A stretch of 26,639 nt of DNA from Obelidium mucronatum (lineage: Eukaryota; Chytridiomycota; Chytridiomycetes; Chytridiales; Chytriomycetaceae). The stretch is taken from NCBI GenBank assembly GCA_025765595.1, contig JAIVFH010000338.1, positions 1-26,639 of the forward strand. Direction: 5' to 3'. The notes beneath the pieces are model-generated. The model searched no databases. It was given only the letters and a program-made list of their open reading frames with translations, and was not told the DNA's origin. A program made the position numbers and the translations under genes. This document shows positions 8,178-17,660 of the stretch, one piece after another. Position 1 is the first letter of the stretch. Each line of letters starts with the position of its first letter.

Positions 8178-9785
8178 GTCCGTTTCTATTTTCTTTTTCT
8201 GGTGGAGGTTGTTTTTTTCCCTAAGAACCTTAAGGGGGAAAGCACTGGCAAGAAGAAAAAAAATCTCACTTGCAAAATTTTCGTTGCTTCGAGCCTCCCA
8301 AAAATGTCTTTTTCCCTCCCTGGCTTGACACATAAGCCGTCCATCTCCATTTTTTTTGTCGTTTTCTGTTATCTTTTTGACATTTCTCGTGACACGAAGC
8401 GATGTGCTGTTGCTGAACATTCCAACGAGAAAACTTCCAAGCATCTTGAAACAAAACGGCAAACACTTTTCTTTCGAAACAAGAGGGGATTCCTTTTTGC
8501 GGTGCTGTTCTGAAACAAGCTGCCCCCAATCATGAAAATGAGACTCCAAGGGTGGCACTTTTTTTTGGTCTGATGAATCACAGTTTTTCCCTTATCATTG
8601 AAATCAAAATTCGCGGGTATCACTGGTATCACAGAAGCAATCATTTTTGTGATGAAGCCGAATCTTTGAGAATATAAAGCTTTCCCTTTTTTTGCGTTTG
8701 ACATCAATGACACATCCATGATGATAAGATCCTTTTGACATGAAAGGGGTCTTTTGAAGAAGACGGCTTGGAAAAAAAAAGGGACACCATGCAACAGAAG
8801 TATAAAAGATTCCCGAGACTTTCGACTTTTTCCAAAGAGACAACGCTTTTCGATCAGATACAATGACTTGACAAAAAAATGCAGGGCATCCAGATGTCGA
8901 TAGTAACAAAATACAAAAAAGGATTTCCCAACAAGTTATCGATGAATCAGACCGAAATCAGAAAGAGGCCCAATTTTGTCCATCAAAGACCAAAGTAGAT
9001 GGGGAGGAAGAGGACTAATCAAAATTGACATTATATGCTCACGTCTGTGCCACCAAAATTTCCCTTGAGAATATCCCGATCGTTTTGGTTTGCGAATTCA
9101 CTCCTTCTTTTTCAAAAGAGAGATAAAAAGGTTGTTTCGCCCGACCAATTCAACGCCGCTTCACAAGGGTCGGATATGCAGCTGAAAGAATTATTCGGTA
9201 ATCGTTGTCGCCAGGAACATGCGCAAACGCTGTCGGATATAGTCAAGGCAACGCAAAGATTCTGCCCCTTTTCTGATCCTGTGGTTTTTTTTTTTATCGT
9301 TGATCGTTGTAGATAGAAACTATTGGAATATTACAGATAGGAACCTTTTTTTTTTCTATCTAAAAAGAAACAAAAGCACGCACCCACCCACGTGTCCCTT
9401 TCCTTTGGGCGTTCATGCCACAAATGATCTAAGGATGATTTTCTATCTTATCAATAATCTAGCCGGACTTTTTTTTGGGGAATCTTTTCCCAAAAACCCT
9501 TCAAAAAAAATAACGAGAAAGGAAAATCACACTCATGCACTGTTGTAGCAAAACAAAAAAAGATCCTATTGATACATAAAAAAAAGAAGGTGATGTTTCT
9601 TTATTTATATTCCGAGAAAAATAGAAGTAATCAAAAGCTGGAAGAGTTTTAAAAAAAAAAACACATCACACACATCACACACATCGAAACGACGGGAAAT
9701 TATACACACAAAGTGGCGGTTAAAACTTAAACTTAAAGCACTAAAAAAAAACTTAATAGCAAGGGGGCCTCGTCCGCCGTATTTT
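8178..9785. other. Long spacer between G4 and G5, probable G4 promoter and leader
   Basis: There is no supportable gene in these 1.6 kb; the open frames are short, low-complexity and mutually overlapping. Poly-T/poly-A runs are common. GATA-type sites are scattered through it: TTATC at 8592-8596, GATAAG at 8723-8728, TTATC at 8936-8940, GATAA at 9122-9126, and TATCTTATC at 9444-9452. A three-copy 9-bp repeat is at about 9661-9685. It is the longest gene-free stretch in the window. Confidence 0.5.
9661..9685. repeat. Three-copy 9-bp tandem repeat
   Basis: The unit ACACATCAC is repeated almost three times just downstream of G5. It is a simple minisatellite-like repeat with no evident function. 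Confidence 0.6.
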
Positions 9786-11889
9786 TCAAACATCAAACCT
9801 TGCCCTCTTCAAAGACCCAACCTGAGGATTCTGATCAATACTCAAATCACTCGCGGATCCCCCAATCGCAATACCACTACCACTACTACTACCATTACTT
9901 TGTTGAAGCGTCGTTGGAGCCACCTCAAAACTCCTACCCAAAGAAGACGACACCGAAACCCCACTCCCATGCCTTTGAATCAACCCAGATCCTTTCCCCC
10001 CTACTGCGCCGCCGCCAAAAGAATGGCTTATATTCGTTGACGCGCTTGTGGTTTTCGGTTTTAAATCCGGGACACTTGAAACTCGTCGGATTTCAGCAGA
10101 CGAGGAAGAGGAGGAAGATGGCGCTTCCTTGACACGAACACGTCGTTTCACGGCGGTTCCACCGTGTTTCACGACTCGATTGACTCCATTCACGCGAAAG
10201 TAGACTCCACAGGCGTTGCATACGGATCGGCCTTGTAGGTCTCGTCGCCACATTGGGGTGTTTGTCGTTGCTATTTGGCACAAAAAAAAAGACATTTTTT
10301 TAAAACTAAATCTGGAAAAAAAAAAGGACGGGGGAGTTATCGACGCTTACCACAGTTGAAACAGCTTTGTTCCGTTGTCCCAGTTTTTCCAGATGTGTTC
10401 AATGAGGATGAAGAGGATTTCCTTTGTGGCTGTTGTGGTATGTGTTGTTGTTGTTGCATCTGCATTTGGTAATGTTGTTGTTGCAAAATGTGTAATTGTT
10501 TATGAGATGCGCTTCGTTGCTGTTGTAGCGGTGATTGTGATTGTTCCCGGATCGTATTCGGAGACGGTGATTCTGAAATCGGGGACATTGGGTTATTATT
10601 GTTGTTGTTGTTGGTGCCGCTCATGATTGATGGTGGTGGGGTTTGGGAATACATGTTTGCGAGGGAGTCTGTTGATGAGAATACAGTGTTGCTATATTGA
10701 AGAGAGGAGAGGGATGATGATAAAGCGATCGGGGCTGCAGCAGCGGGTGCTGTGCTTGAGTAGAATAGCGGTTGTTGCTGCTGTTGGGAAAAGTTGAAAA
10801 AGTCCGCAAAGTTGACGGGCGGGGTCGGAGCCGTTGTGGATTCAAACAGCATATCAAATTGTTTGTCGAGTTCCATATCCAGGTTTGCTGAAATCATCAT
10901 TTGGTCTGCTGACGGTGAGTATGTAAATGGTTTGAAGGCGTGTTCGAATCCTGTGGCTCCGAATCCATTCGCGGGTAGTAAAGTGTTTTCGCTAGTGTGG
11001 TGGTTTGAGCTCGTTGATGTTGCGTTTCCGCCAAAGGAAAGCTGACTCTTTTTGTTGACTTGTGGTGGGGGAATCGGTTGTTTTGAAAAAATTGCGGCAG
11101 TGGGAGCAGTTGGAACTGCGGCAACTGGTTGAATAGAGTTGAATTCGAGTTTTGGCTCGGCGGCAGTTGCGGCTGGGGCTGAAGCTGAAAAGAACATTGG
11201 TTCATCACTGATGCTCATGTCAAAGAATTCCGACATTGTAGGACTAGACGGCTCCAGTTTTGGTTCATTCAGCGATGAAGACATTGACGTGGTAGCGGCA
11301 GCAGCTATATTGACAGTGATATAAAGAGATGTGACATTTTAGCTGATTTCATAACGAAATTTCGAAACGAGGGGGGTAGTCAGGGGTTCAAGTCATTTAA
11401 GTGATATGGTTTCAAGCGTTCCCCCTCCAGAGACTCCAAAGACATCATAGTCCATGCTGCCAAGAATGCTTGGAGCCCCCATGAGTAATTCCCGCAGTTC
11501 CGGGCCTTTGGGCCACGATCAAAACAGGGTTGAGGTGCTTGGCGTGGCTCACCTCCGGCGGCCTCCTTCTCCTTCTTCTTGCGCAGCGACATGTGCAGCA
11601 GGCGCCACGACAGGTTCTCGAGCCTGTCGCCCGAGGGCAGCGCGCTCTTTGCCTTAGTGCACAGGCGCCAGATGCCCTCGGTGGCGGCGGGGTCTTCGTC
11701 CGAGGCGAAGCCCTTCAGCTTCGCGAGGAGGTCCGTGAGCGACTCTGTGGCGTCGATGGTGGCTGGTGTGCGCAGGGACACTGGGGGTTGAGTGACTGGA
11801 GTGACTTGAGTCGAAGCAGTCGACGGCAGCGGACTCTCGACGAGCATCCGCAGAAGCGTCTTTCGGTCGAGGCTGGCGGAAGGTTCCAT
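9786..11889 (-). CDS. G5: GATA factor with AreA-type N-terminal domain
   Basis: There are three exons: 11553-11889, 10351-11304 and 9786-10270. The introns are 248 nt (GTGAGC...TATAG, phase 1) and 80 nt (GTAAGC...AATAG, phase 1, inside the finger after C-F-N-C). The product is 591 residues. Exon 1 holds the fungal AreA N-terminal domain (DUF1752/GATA_AreA): IWRLCTKAKSALPSGDRLEN followed by LSWRLLHMSLRKKKEKE. The middle is Gln/Asn/Ser-rich with FFDMS and FADFF hydrophobic-acidic patches, typical of activation regions. The finger is canonical with X17 (TTNTPMWRRDLQGRSV, CNACGVYFRVNGVNR), followed by a basic stretch and a Ser/Gly-rich tail. The first ATG in frame is 11889; the frame is open further upstream only from TTG. 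Probably a nuclear DNA-binding regulator of nitrogen or general metabolism. Confidence 0.85.
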
Positions 11890-12488
11890 CGCAAGGTGAT
11901 CTGGGCTGTGGCGCTGGGCGTTGGTTGACAAGAAAGAGCTTTCTGAAGGCAAGAAATTTCTTTTTTGCTTTGGCTGATGCTTTCCCTTATCAGTCTTTGC
12001 AGTACAACTGTCTTGTCTGATTCGGCCTTTAAAGTCGCTTTTCTATGATTTGATGGCTTTATTGTTTTTGAGTGCCGGAGACTGTTCCGGGTTAAGGGAC
12101 CGGTAGGGTTCGTCAAGGCTCAACGAGAACCTGTAAATTTGTTGATCTCCCTCCTTGACGGAAAATAATGACAGCTGCTGAGTGCCACTTGGCGCCTCCC
12201 ACTCAAAAACTCTCCTTTTAATATTTCTGTGTGCTTTGCCAAAAAGCGGGTTTTACAAAGTTGCCGAATTCAGTCTGAACTGCAGTAAAATTTATACTGC
12301 GAATTATACACATGATTGCACTCAACTGCTTTATCACAGCAATAAACCGTTTGTGATTAATGTTGAAAAGTAAATCTTTCAATCTGAAACGTGGTTGAAA
12401 CACTGTTGAAACCGATGGGGTTAACAATACTCTTACCATGTTTAATCATATTATTACAACTTCTACAAAAAAAGTATAAAGGAGAGTT
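11890..12488. other. Spacer between G5 and G6
   Basis: No gene is supported here. The sequence holds the G5 5' leader and the G6 3' region. I see no tRNA-like fold, strong repeat or conserved-looking peptide. A run of CTTATCAGT at about 11987-11995 provides one GATA-type site upstream of G5. Confidence 0.45.
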
Positions 12489-13535
12489 TTATCCACCAAA
12501 CTTGAGCATCCAGTCTTTAGATTCTTCAGTGTCATTGGACTTTTTGAAATCGGGCGCCAAATCCGCTTCATCATTTTCGGAATCCATTTCATAGTCTTCC
12601 TCTTCCTCCTCCTCTTCGTCTTCTTCTGTATCGCTTAATGCACTCTTCCTCTTTTGCTTCCTGTTCTGCTTCTTACTAATCGAACCACCACCACCACCAC
12701 CACCTGCTTTCCGTTTCCGTGAATGAATACTATCCTTCTTCAACTCCAACGGCCGCGGTTTCCCACCATGCGCATTCTGATACACTCCACACGGGTTACA
12801 TAGCGTTTCGCCTGTTTTTTTGGCTTTCCGCCAGACACTTGTTTCTGTGGATGAGCAGTTTGCACAGGATCGAAGGCCGGCGGTTCCTCTCCGTTTGTAG
12901 GTTCTACTCCTCCTGCTTTTCGTGGTTGTGGTTGTGGTGGTTGTGGTTTGTTTGTTGGGGATTCGGCTGGTGTCTCTTTTTGTCGGTGTGTGGCTTGATG
13001 GGTTGGGTGCTTGTTGCTGTTGTTGTCGTTGTTGTTGCTGCTGATGGAGTGCTTCACCGGCATTATTGTCCATGGATTCAACACGAGGCGGAGCAGAGGC
13101 ATTAGCAGCAGCGGTCGCTGTGGCTGTGCAGATTTGTTGTTGGTGAGGTTCAATTTGTTGTTTCTCCTTCCAGACTAATAATGGAGATGGTATGGATGCC
13201 TCTCTCTTTGCCGTGATTGTAGTCGGTTGACTGTGTTGGCTGCGGCGGCGACATGGCATTGTTGTTGGTGTGTCTGACTCTGATTGTTTTTCGAGAGATG
13301 GGCACTCAGCAGCAGTAATAACACTGCCACTACTCAGCAGGAACTCGTAGATTGACAGTTGGTCCTTTTGGATAAGTACGCCGTTTGAAGCAAGGATGGT
13401 GCATTCTGAGATATTGCTGCTGTCGCTGTTGCTGGTTGGCAACGATAGAGTCGGTGAGTAATGCGGGGAAGTGCTGAAGTAATGGCCGTACAGGTACGGC
13501 ATTGGTGGTTGGTGTTGGTCAGGATAGAAATTCAT
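12489..13535 (-). CDS. G6: DQ-motif protein with GATA finger and acidic tail
   Basis: This single-exon gene encodes 348 residues from the ATG at 13535. Residues 49-67 (ASNGVLIQKDQLSIYEFLL) are the clearest copy of the cluster motif. Gln-, Thr- and basic-rich linkers follow, including runs of Gln at 165-175 and Thr at 197-205. The finger cysteines are C224, C227, C246 and C249 (C-X2-C-X18-C-X2-C), with TSVWRKAKK and CNPCGVYQNAHGGKPRPLE. After it come a KRK-type basic segment, a Gly run and a strongly acidic stretch around residues 310-330. Such a tail could act as an activation or interaction region. GATA binding is plausible because all ligands and the Trp are kept. Confidence 0.82.
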   Translation of the reverse strand: MNFYPDQHQPPMPYLYGHYFSTSPHYSPTLSLPTSNSDSSNISECTILASNGVLIQKDQLSIYEFLLSSGSVITAAECPSLEKQSESDTPTTMPCRRRSQHSQPTTITAKREASIPSPLLVWKEKQQIEPHQQQICTATATAAANASAPPRVESMDNNAGEALHQQQQQRQQQQQAPNPSSHTPTKRDTSRIPNKQTTTTTTTTTKSRRSRTYKRRGTAGLRSCANCSSTETSVWRKAKKTGETLCNPCGVYQNAHGGKPRPLELKKDSIHSRKRKAGGGGGGGSISKKQNRKQKRKSALSDTEEDEEEEEEEDYEMDSENDEADLAPDFKKSNDTEESKDWMLKFGG

Positions 13536-13727
13536 TTGCTTCTTCTTTTTTTTTGGTCTTTCTCCTTTTTGGAAAGTATACTGGAGATGGGATAGATCCG
13601 GATAGATTGGGGACGGCGGGGTGGTTACTTCGTCAGATTCGGAATATAAAATTTTTTTCTCAAAAAAAAAAACAAATTCCGTTTCCGGTTCAGAAAAAAA
13701 ATTGATTTCTCATCGGGCAAAGCAACC

Positions 13728-13754
13728 CGCGACAAAATCACGGGATTTGTCGCG
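13728..13754. promoter_or_regulatory. Near-perfect inverted repeat upstream of G6
   Basis: CGCGACAAAATC and GATTTGTCGCG are reverse complements apart from one extra A, separated by ACGG. The dyad lies about 190 nt before the G6 ATG. It could be a hairpin in the transcript or a binding site for a dimeric regulator. It is G/C-rich at its base, unlike the surrounding A/T-rich DNA. Confidence 0.45.
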
Positions 13755-14156
13755 TGTGGGCTTGACGATTTTATTTTTTGTTTCATCTTCTATTTGCCCC
13801 CTTCCTGTTCAAAGTCTTGTCTTTGCTTCCCCCTTTTTTTGTGGCAAAACATCTTTCCCACCTTTGGCGGACGCACTCCCTAACGTATAGCGACAGAGTT
13901 AAACTGTGTACGTAAGCCAATAAAACAGGTTCGAATTTCAAAAGTATTTTTTTTGAATGACAAATTTCTTGGTTCTTCACAACAGTAGGCCGGGTCCAGT
14001 CACGGCATGAACGAGAAGAGAAGGAATGGTGTTTCGCATACTTGAATGCTCAAGTTTCTGTTTCCGCGCCCCCCCGCGGCCCTGTCGAGAATAAGTTGAA
14101 TAGCCGCCGAATCATGCCTGTTTGAAGTCTTGGTATGTGTGTTGTGGCAAGACCAC

Positions 14157-14183
14157 AAAAAAAAAAGAAAAAAAAAAAAAAAA
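14157..14183. repeat. Near-pure poly-A tract
   Basis: This is a run of A with a single G interruption, in the spacer downstream of G7. It is a simple low-complexity tract with no gene. Confidence 0.8.
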
Positions 14184-14302
14184 GTAACAGGTGATGCCGA
14201 AAAGATCTCATTATCGAAGAAGGCAAACTTTTTTTTTATATGGCGGATACGGATCAGAACACAAAACGTGGCAAGAACAAAAAACAAAGAACCAAGAGAT
14301 TT

Positions 14303-14334
<32 letters not shown>
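14303..14334. repeat. (TA)n(CA)n dinucleotide microsatellite
   Basis: A short TA repeat passes directly into about twelve CA units, ending some 15 nt before the G7 stop codon. It is probably length-polymorphic. Confidence 0.85.
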
Positions 14335-14348
14335 GCCAAACTTTCAAT

Positions 14349-15254
14349 CTATCGGTTCCGCCTCTTGACTTCCGCCTTTCTAAACGGAAACTCTGCCGGT
14401 CGATTCGTTCCATGAGCCTTCAAATACAATGAACACGCATTACAAATAACATTGTTGAGTGGATCACGTCTCCAGACGCTTGTTTTTGATGAGAGACAGT
14501 TTACGCAGTGTAAATTAGGGTTTATCTTTCGGACCTTTTTGGGAGGTTTGGTGTCGTTGCTGGTGGTGTTTTCGTCTTCTTCTTCGTCTAAAGGTTTGGT
14601 GCATTTCTTTCGGCGGCGGTAGAGGTGGTGCGGTTTCGTGGCAGTGGCAGTGGCACTGGTGATGGTTGAGGAAGACCGAGATTTTCTTGGAGATGCTGAT
14701 GTGGTGGGAGGTGGGGAGCAACTGGAAACGGAGGAGTAGCTGCTGTCCATATATGAATCCTGTTCCGAGGTTGGTGAATCACAGGACTCTGAATCGGTTC
14801 TCGTTGTTGACTGATTTTGTTGTTGGTTTGAATACATCTCCATCATCGTCATTGGCTCTTGTTTGACACAGGTTGTCTCCGGGTACTGAAGCACGGTGTT
14901 GGACAGTGATGATGGATCAGAGAAGTGGGAGAGTTCAGAGAGGCCGGGGGTTCCCGGACTGGGAGTATTGTCATCGTCTCGGCCATGATGATGATTAAGG
15001 GGCCCATTGTTATTGAAGATTGTCTGGATGCTCATCAGGAAGTGGTAAGTGTCTGCTTGATCAGAGTGAATCAATGTTCCATCTGCAGCCAGAGTTGTTG
15101 TTGATGTCGCGGCGGTAGTGGCAGTAGGCCGTTGGAAGGACGTTGTAATGGCAGAAGGCTTTTGGAAGGGTTGGGACCTTCGGTGAAAGTGGTAGTAAGA
15201 TTGCCGGATAGATTCCAAGTGGTCGAGGGCTGCCAGTCGTTCTTGGGGGTTCAT
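14349..15254 (-). CDS. G7: DQ-motif protein with canonical GATA finger at the C-terminus
   Basis: This single-exon gene encodes 301 residues from the ATG at 15254, which is preceded by a run of A. Residues 57-74 (AADGTLIHSDQADTYHFL) are the cluster motif, with His in place of Glu. Ser/Thr-rich sequence follows with a basic patch (LYRRRKKCTK) and an acidic patch. The finger is C250, C253, C271, C274 (C-X2-C-X17-C-X2-C) with TSVWRRDPLNNVI and CNACSLYLKAHGTNRPAEF, then a short basic end (KAEVKRRNR). Of the intronless members this is closest to a standard GATA finger, so DNA binding is likely. The absence of a long tail after the finger is unlike AreA factors. Confidence 0.83.
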   Translation of the reverse strand: MNPQERLAALDHLESIRQSYYHFHRRSQPFQKPSAITTSFQRPTATTAATSTTTLAADGTLIHSDQADTYHFLMSIQTIFNNNGPLNHHHGRDDDNTPSPGTPGLSELSHFSDPSSLSNTVLQYPETTCVKQEPMTMMEMYSNQQQNQSTTRTDSESCDSPTSEQDSYMDSSYSSVSSCSPPPTTSASPRKSRSSSTITSATATATKPHHLYRRRKKCTKPLDEEEDENTTSNDTKPPKKVRKINPNLHCVNCLSSKTSVWRRDPLNNVICNACSLYLKAHGTNRPAEFPFRKAEVKRRNR

Positions 15255-15813
15255 TTTTTTTTTTTCGAGAGTCTAATTTGTTAGGTGTCTTTCTCCCTTT
15301 TTTTGCTTGGGAGATATTGGGAGGCGTGGCCACGGCTTGAACGGTTGCACAAGTTGGTCGCTGGTTTTGTCTTGGGATGGGATCAAAAAGAGTTGCGGTC
15401 GGGCAGTGCAGTTATTCGAGCAACTTTTTTGAAGGTGTTTCAGCCTTCAGGTTTTATGCTTACTTTTTGGATTGATTCTTGGCTCCCAAAAAAAAAAAAG
15501 ATTTGCGAACATGAAAAAATTTCATTTTCACAGTCATTATTTCCCAATTATTTCGCGCGATTGGTGATCGGCTTGAATTATTTTGGAGATGTGAGGTTCA
15601 CAAATAAAAAGGAATTACGTTATGGCTTCCTTTTTTTGTGTCGATTCATGACTTCTTTTCCTTGCTACTGACTAATGGAACTATGCTCATTCATTTGAGA
15701 ACCCGAAAGCAACGAAAACAAATAATAACAAACAGAATAACATTACTGAGGCAAAATTCGGCGATATTGGAAACAGCTGTTTTATTTGGCACTTAAACAC
15801 ATAATTTTATATC
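15255..15813. other. Spacer between G7 and G8
   Basis: I see no gene here. The sequence is A/T-rich with poly-T runs close to the G7 start and a poly-A run near 15488-15499. No repeat family, tRNA or conserved-looking peptide was found. Confidence 0.45.
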
Positions 15814-16371
15814 TTATTCTTTGTTATCTATCCGTTCCTTTTCATCTGGATGCTTTGCTTTGATCAATCTCTTTGCGCGAGGAATTATATCAGGTTTCGA
15901 CTTGACGGGTCGGGGTTTCCCGTTGGTCCGTGAGTATATCCCGCATTTATTACAAAGTAGTAGATGCGTGGATTGGTCTCGACGCCAAGCGGGTGATTCC
16001 TGGGTTCGACAGTTTGAGCATATTGGAGGGTTTACATTCCGCTGTCGTCGTCGCGCTGTTGGTTCAGTATTGTTTCGTGATGACAATGATGAGATGAGTT
16101 TACTTTCTTCTGATACTATTGGCAGTGGTTGTTGTGGCGGCGGTTCAATTTGAATCAAATTGGGTTGTTTCAGAATACATTTGTCAGCAATAATTGGTGA
16201 TGTTGTGGAATCGTCGTTGTCGCCGATAAGGAATTCATATATGTCTCGTTGATCGCTGTGTATTATTTTCCCATCGGATGAAACTGTGCTGCTGCTGCTA
16301 CTCGTTGCTGGAATTGTTGAGAAATTTGATTCTGGTGGCAAGTCGTTGAAGCTTGTGTTTGAATAAGGCAT
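15814..16371 (-). CDS. G8: DQ-motif protein with GATA-like finger
   Basis: This single-exon gene encodes 185 residues. I start at the ATG at 16371; three more codons upstream lead only to a GTG. Residues 32-49 (SDGKIIHSDQRDIYEFLI) are the cluster motif. The finger has C118, C121, C140 and C143 (C-X2-C-X18-C-X2-C), with SPAWRRDQS and CNKCGIYSRTNGKPRPVKSK. A basic tail follows (RAKRLIKAKH). It keeps the Trp-Arg-Arg core, so GATA-type DNA recognition is plausible. Its compact layout, motif then short linker then finger then basic tail, suggests the minimal working form of this family. Confidence 0.82.
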   Translation of the reverse strand: MPYSNTSFNDLPPESNFSTIPATSSSSSTVSSDGKIIHSDQRDIYEFLIGDNDDSTTSPIIADKCILKQPNLIQIEPPPQQPLPIVSEESKLISSLSSRNNTEPTARRRQRNVNPPICSNCRTQESPAWRRDQSTHLLLCNKCGIYSRTNGKPRPVKSKPDIIPRAKRLIKAKHPDEKERIDNKE

Positions 16372-16688
16372 CCAGGACACCCCTTTTTTAACTCCGTTTT
16401 ATTTCTTTTTTAAAGATGGGTGTTTTTGTTGTTACACCCAAATTACTGATAGCCGTTTAACTGGTCATTTGGTAATGAGACCTTAAAATAGAATTCCAAA
16501 CAACGGAAAAAGGGTATTTGCCAGAAGGACGATCTGATACACTGCTGTCCCTGTTCGAGATTTGAAATGCGAGGCGGTGCTTTGAAGTTGGGTGTCTGCA
16601 ACTGGTTAAGCACCACCTACCCTCCCTTGCTGAATAAAAAGACATACTCCATTTTACTATAATACAGGGATTTTTATTATTATTCTCT
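16372..16688. other. Spacer between G8 and G9
   Basis: No gene is supported in these 317 nt. The sequence shows no recognisable repeat or RNA element; it holds the G8 leader and the G9 3' region. Confidence 0.45.
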
Positions 16689-17285
16689 CTACTTCCCAGG
16701 ATATCTTCCATAATCTCTGAAATGCTGACGACAACTATTACAGACTATTTGGCTCTGATTCCGTTTCCACGCTGAACTGACAGTAGTTGCACAGCTTGGG
16801 CAGGCTGCATGTGAAGCAATTACAGGCTGCTTCTTTTTTCGAGATGGCGGCGTTGTTATTGTTGGTTTTTGGTCATGGTGTGGGATTGTTGGGCTTGGTG
16901 ACTCCAGATGACGGTGTTGCTGCGGATCCATTGAGAGTGGGTCTGTTGATGCGGAGGACGTCATTGTAGGTCCTTGGTCTTCGAGTTTGATTTGATTGTG
17001 TAGTGGAGGAGGTGGCGGTGGTTTCTGAAGGTCTCCAGAGATCTGCAGGAGGAACTCGTAGATCTGAAGTTGGTCGTAAGCAACGGATACACCATTCGAG
17101 GCGTTGAATAAGCGGGTGTCTGTTTCGTCTTGTTGTTGTTGTAGCAGCATAAAGTCCTCGTTTGTTTTGTATGAAAAGCCGTTGTTGTTGTGATGACAAG
17201 ACATTGCGGGATGGCTGGCGGGAAGATAAGATGGTTCATGATGACTCCATTCGTGAGGAGCGGAGTGTTGGTAGATGTCTTGCAT
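16689..17285 (-). CDS. G9: DQ-motif protein with shortened (X16) GATA-like finger and no basic tail
   Basis: This single-exon gene encodes 198 residues from the ATG at 17285. Residues 62-80 (ASNGVSVAYDQLQIYEFLL) are the cluster motif. The finger has C162, C165, C182 and C185, so only 16 residues lie between the Cys pairs, one less than canonical GATA fingers. SAWKRNQSQIV keeps the Trp. After CNSCRQHFRDYGRYPGK the protein stops, so the basic C-terminal extension that contacts DNA in GATA factors is missing. A Lys/Arg patch (SRKKKQP) lies before the finger. The finger may have become a protein-interaction module (inference). Confidence 0.8.
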   Translation of the reverse strand: MQDIYQHSAPHEWSHHEPSYLPASHPAMSCHHNNNGFSYKTNEDFMLLQQQQDETDTRLFNASNGVSVAYDQLQIYEFLLQISGDLQKPPPPPPLHNQIKLEDQGPTMTSSASTDPLSMDPQQHRHLESPSPTIPHHDQKPTITTPPSRKKKQPVIASHAACPSCATTVSSAWKRNQSQIVCNSCRQHFRDYGRYPGK

Positions 17286-17406
17286 GCGGGGGGGACAGTC
17301 GGGAACTGGTTTTGGTTACAAATTTCGAATGCACTTCTGTGGTGCGTCTTTGTTCAAATTGAGGGTGTTTGAATGAGGCGGTGCTTATGTCCGTTCATCA
17401 AAAAGA

Positions 17407-17442
<36 letters not shown>

Positions 17443-17660
17443 GCAAGCGGCCACCAATCAAAAATAAAACGCTTTCTGACAATCAAACAACTATATCCTG
17501 GATTGTATTGACTGTATCAAACAGACTCAAAAGACTCCATAAACACACATAAAACAAGAAATTATATGAACAGAATTACAGAAAGTTGGGGAGAAAAAAG
17601 GAAAAAAGACACATATTTCATAGGAAGGGTCGTTTCAACATGACAAAAAAAAAACACTTT
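17286..17660. other. Spacer between G9 and G10
   Basis: No gene is supported. The region contains a 29-nt uninterrupted poly-A run (17411-17439), and G9 and G10 regulatory or untranslated sequence. Confidence 0.5.
17411..17439. repeat. 29-nt poly-A tract
   Basis: This uninterrupted A run is the longest homopolymer in the window. It lies about 125 nt upstream of the G9 ATG, read as poly-T on the coding strand of G9. It could exclude nucleosomes, or be a relic of reverse transcription; no flanking target-site duplication was identified. Confidence 0.85.

Larger units (their letters stand above)
13536..14348. other. Spacer between G6 and G7
   Basis: No supportable gene is present. The region holds an A-rich G6 leader (about 13539-13553 read on the minus strand), a strong hairpin at 13728-13754, an almost pure A run at 14157-14183, and a TA/CA dinucleotide repeat next to the G7 stop. 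The first two would lie in the promoter or leader of G6. Confidence 0.5.

Noticed and set aside
8369..8909. Overlapping minus-strand ORFs of 101-164 codons upstream of G4
   Set aside because: They are Phe/Ser/Lys-rich translations of homopolymer-rich DNA in several frames at once, with no conserved features.
11530..11928. 132-codon plus-strand ORF opposite G5 exon 1
   Set aside because: It is antisense to the conserved AreA-type N-terminal domain, and its Arg/Leu/Gly-rich sequence is a shadow of the G+C-rich exon.
13911..13945. GGTTCGAATTTC, similar to a tRNA T-arm
   Set aside because: The five bases on either side of the loop do not pair, and no acceptor or anticodon stem could be laid out around it.
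17411..17439. Poly-A tract as the tail of a retroposed gene copy
   Set aside because: It lies on the plus strand while the neighbouring single-exon genes are on the minus strand, and I found no target-site duplication. A relation to retroposition cannot be supported from sequence alone.
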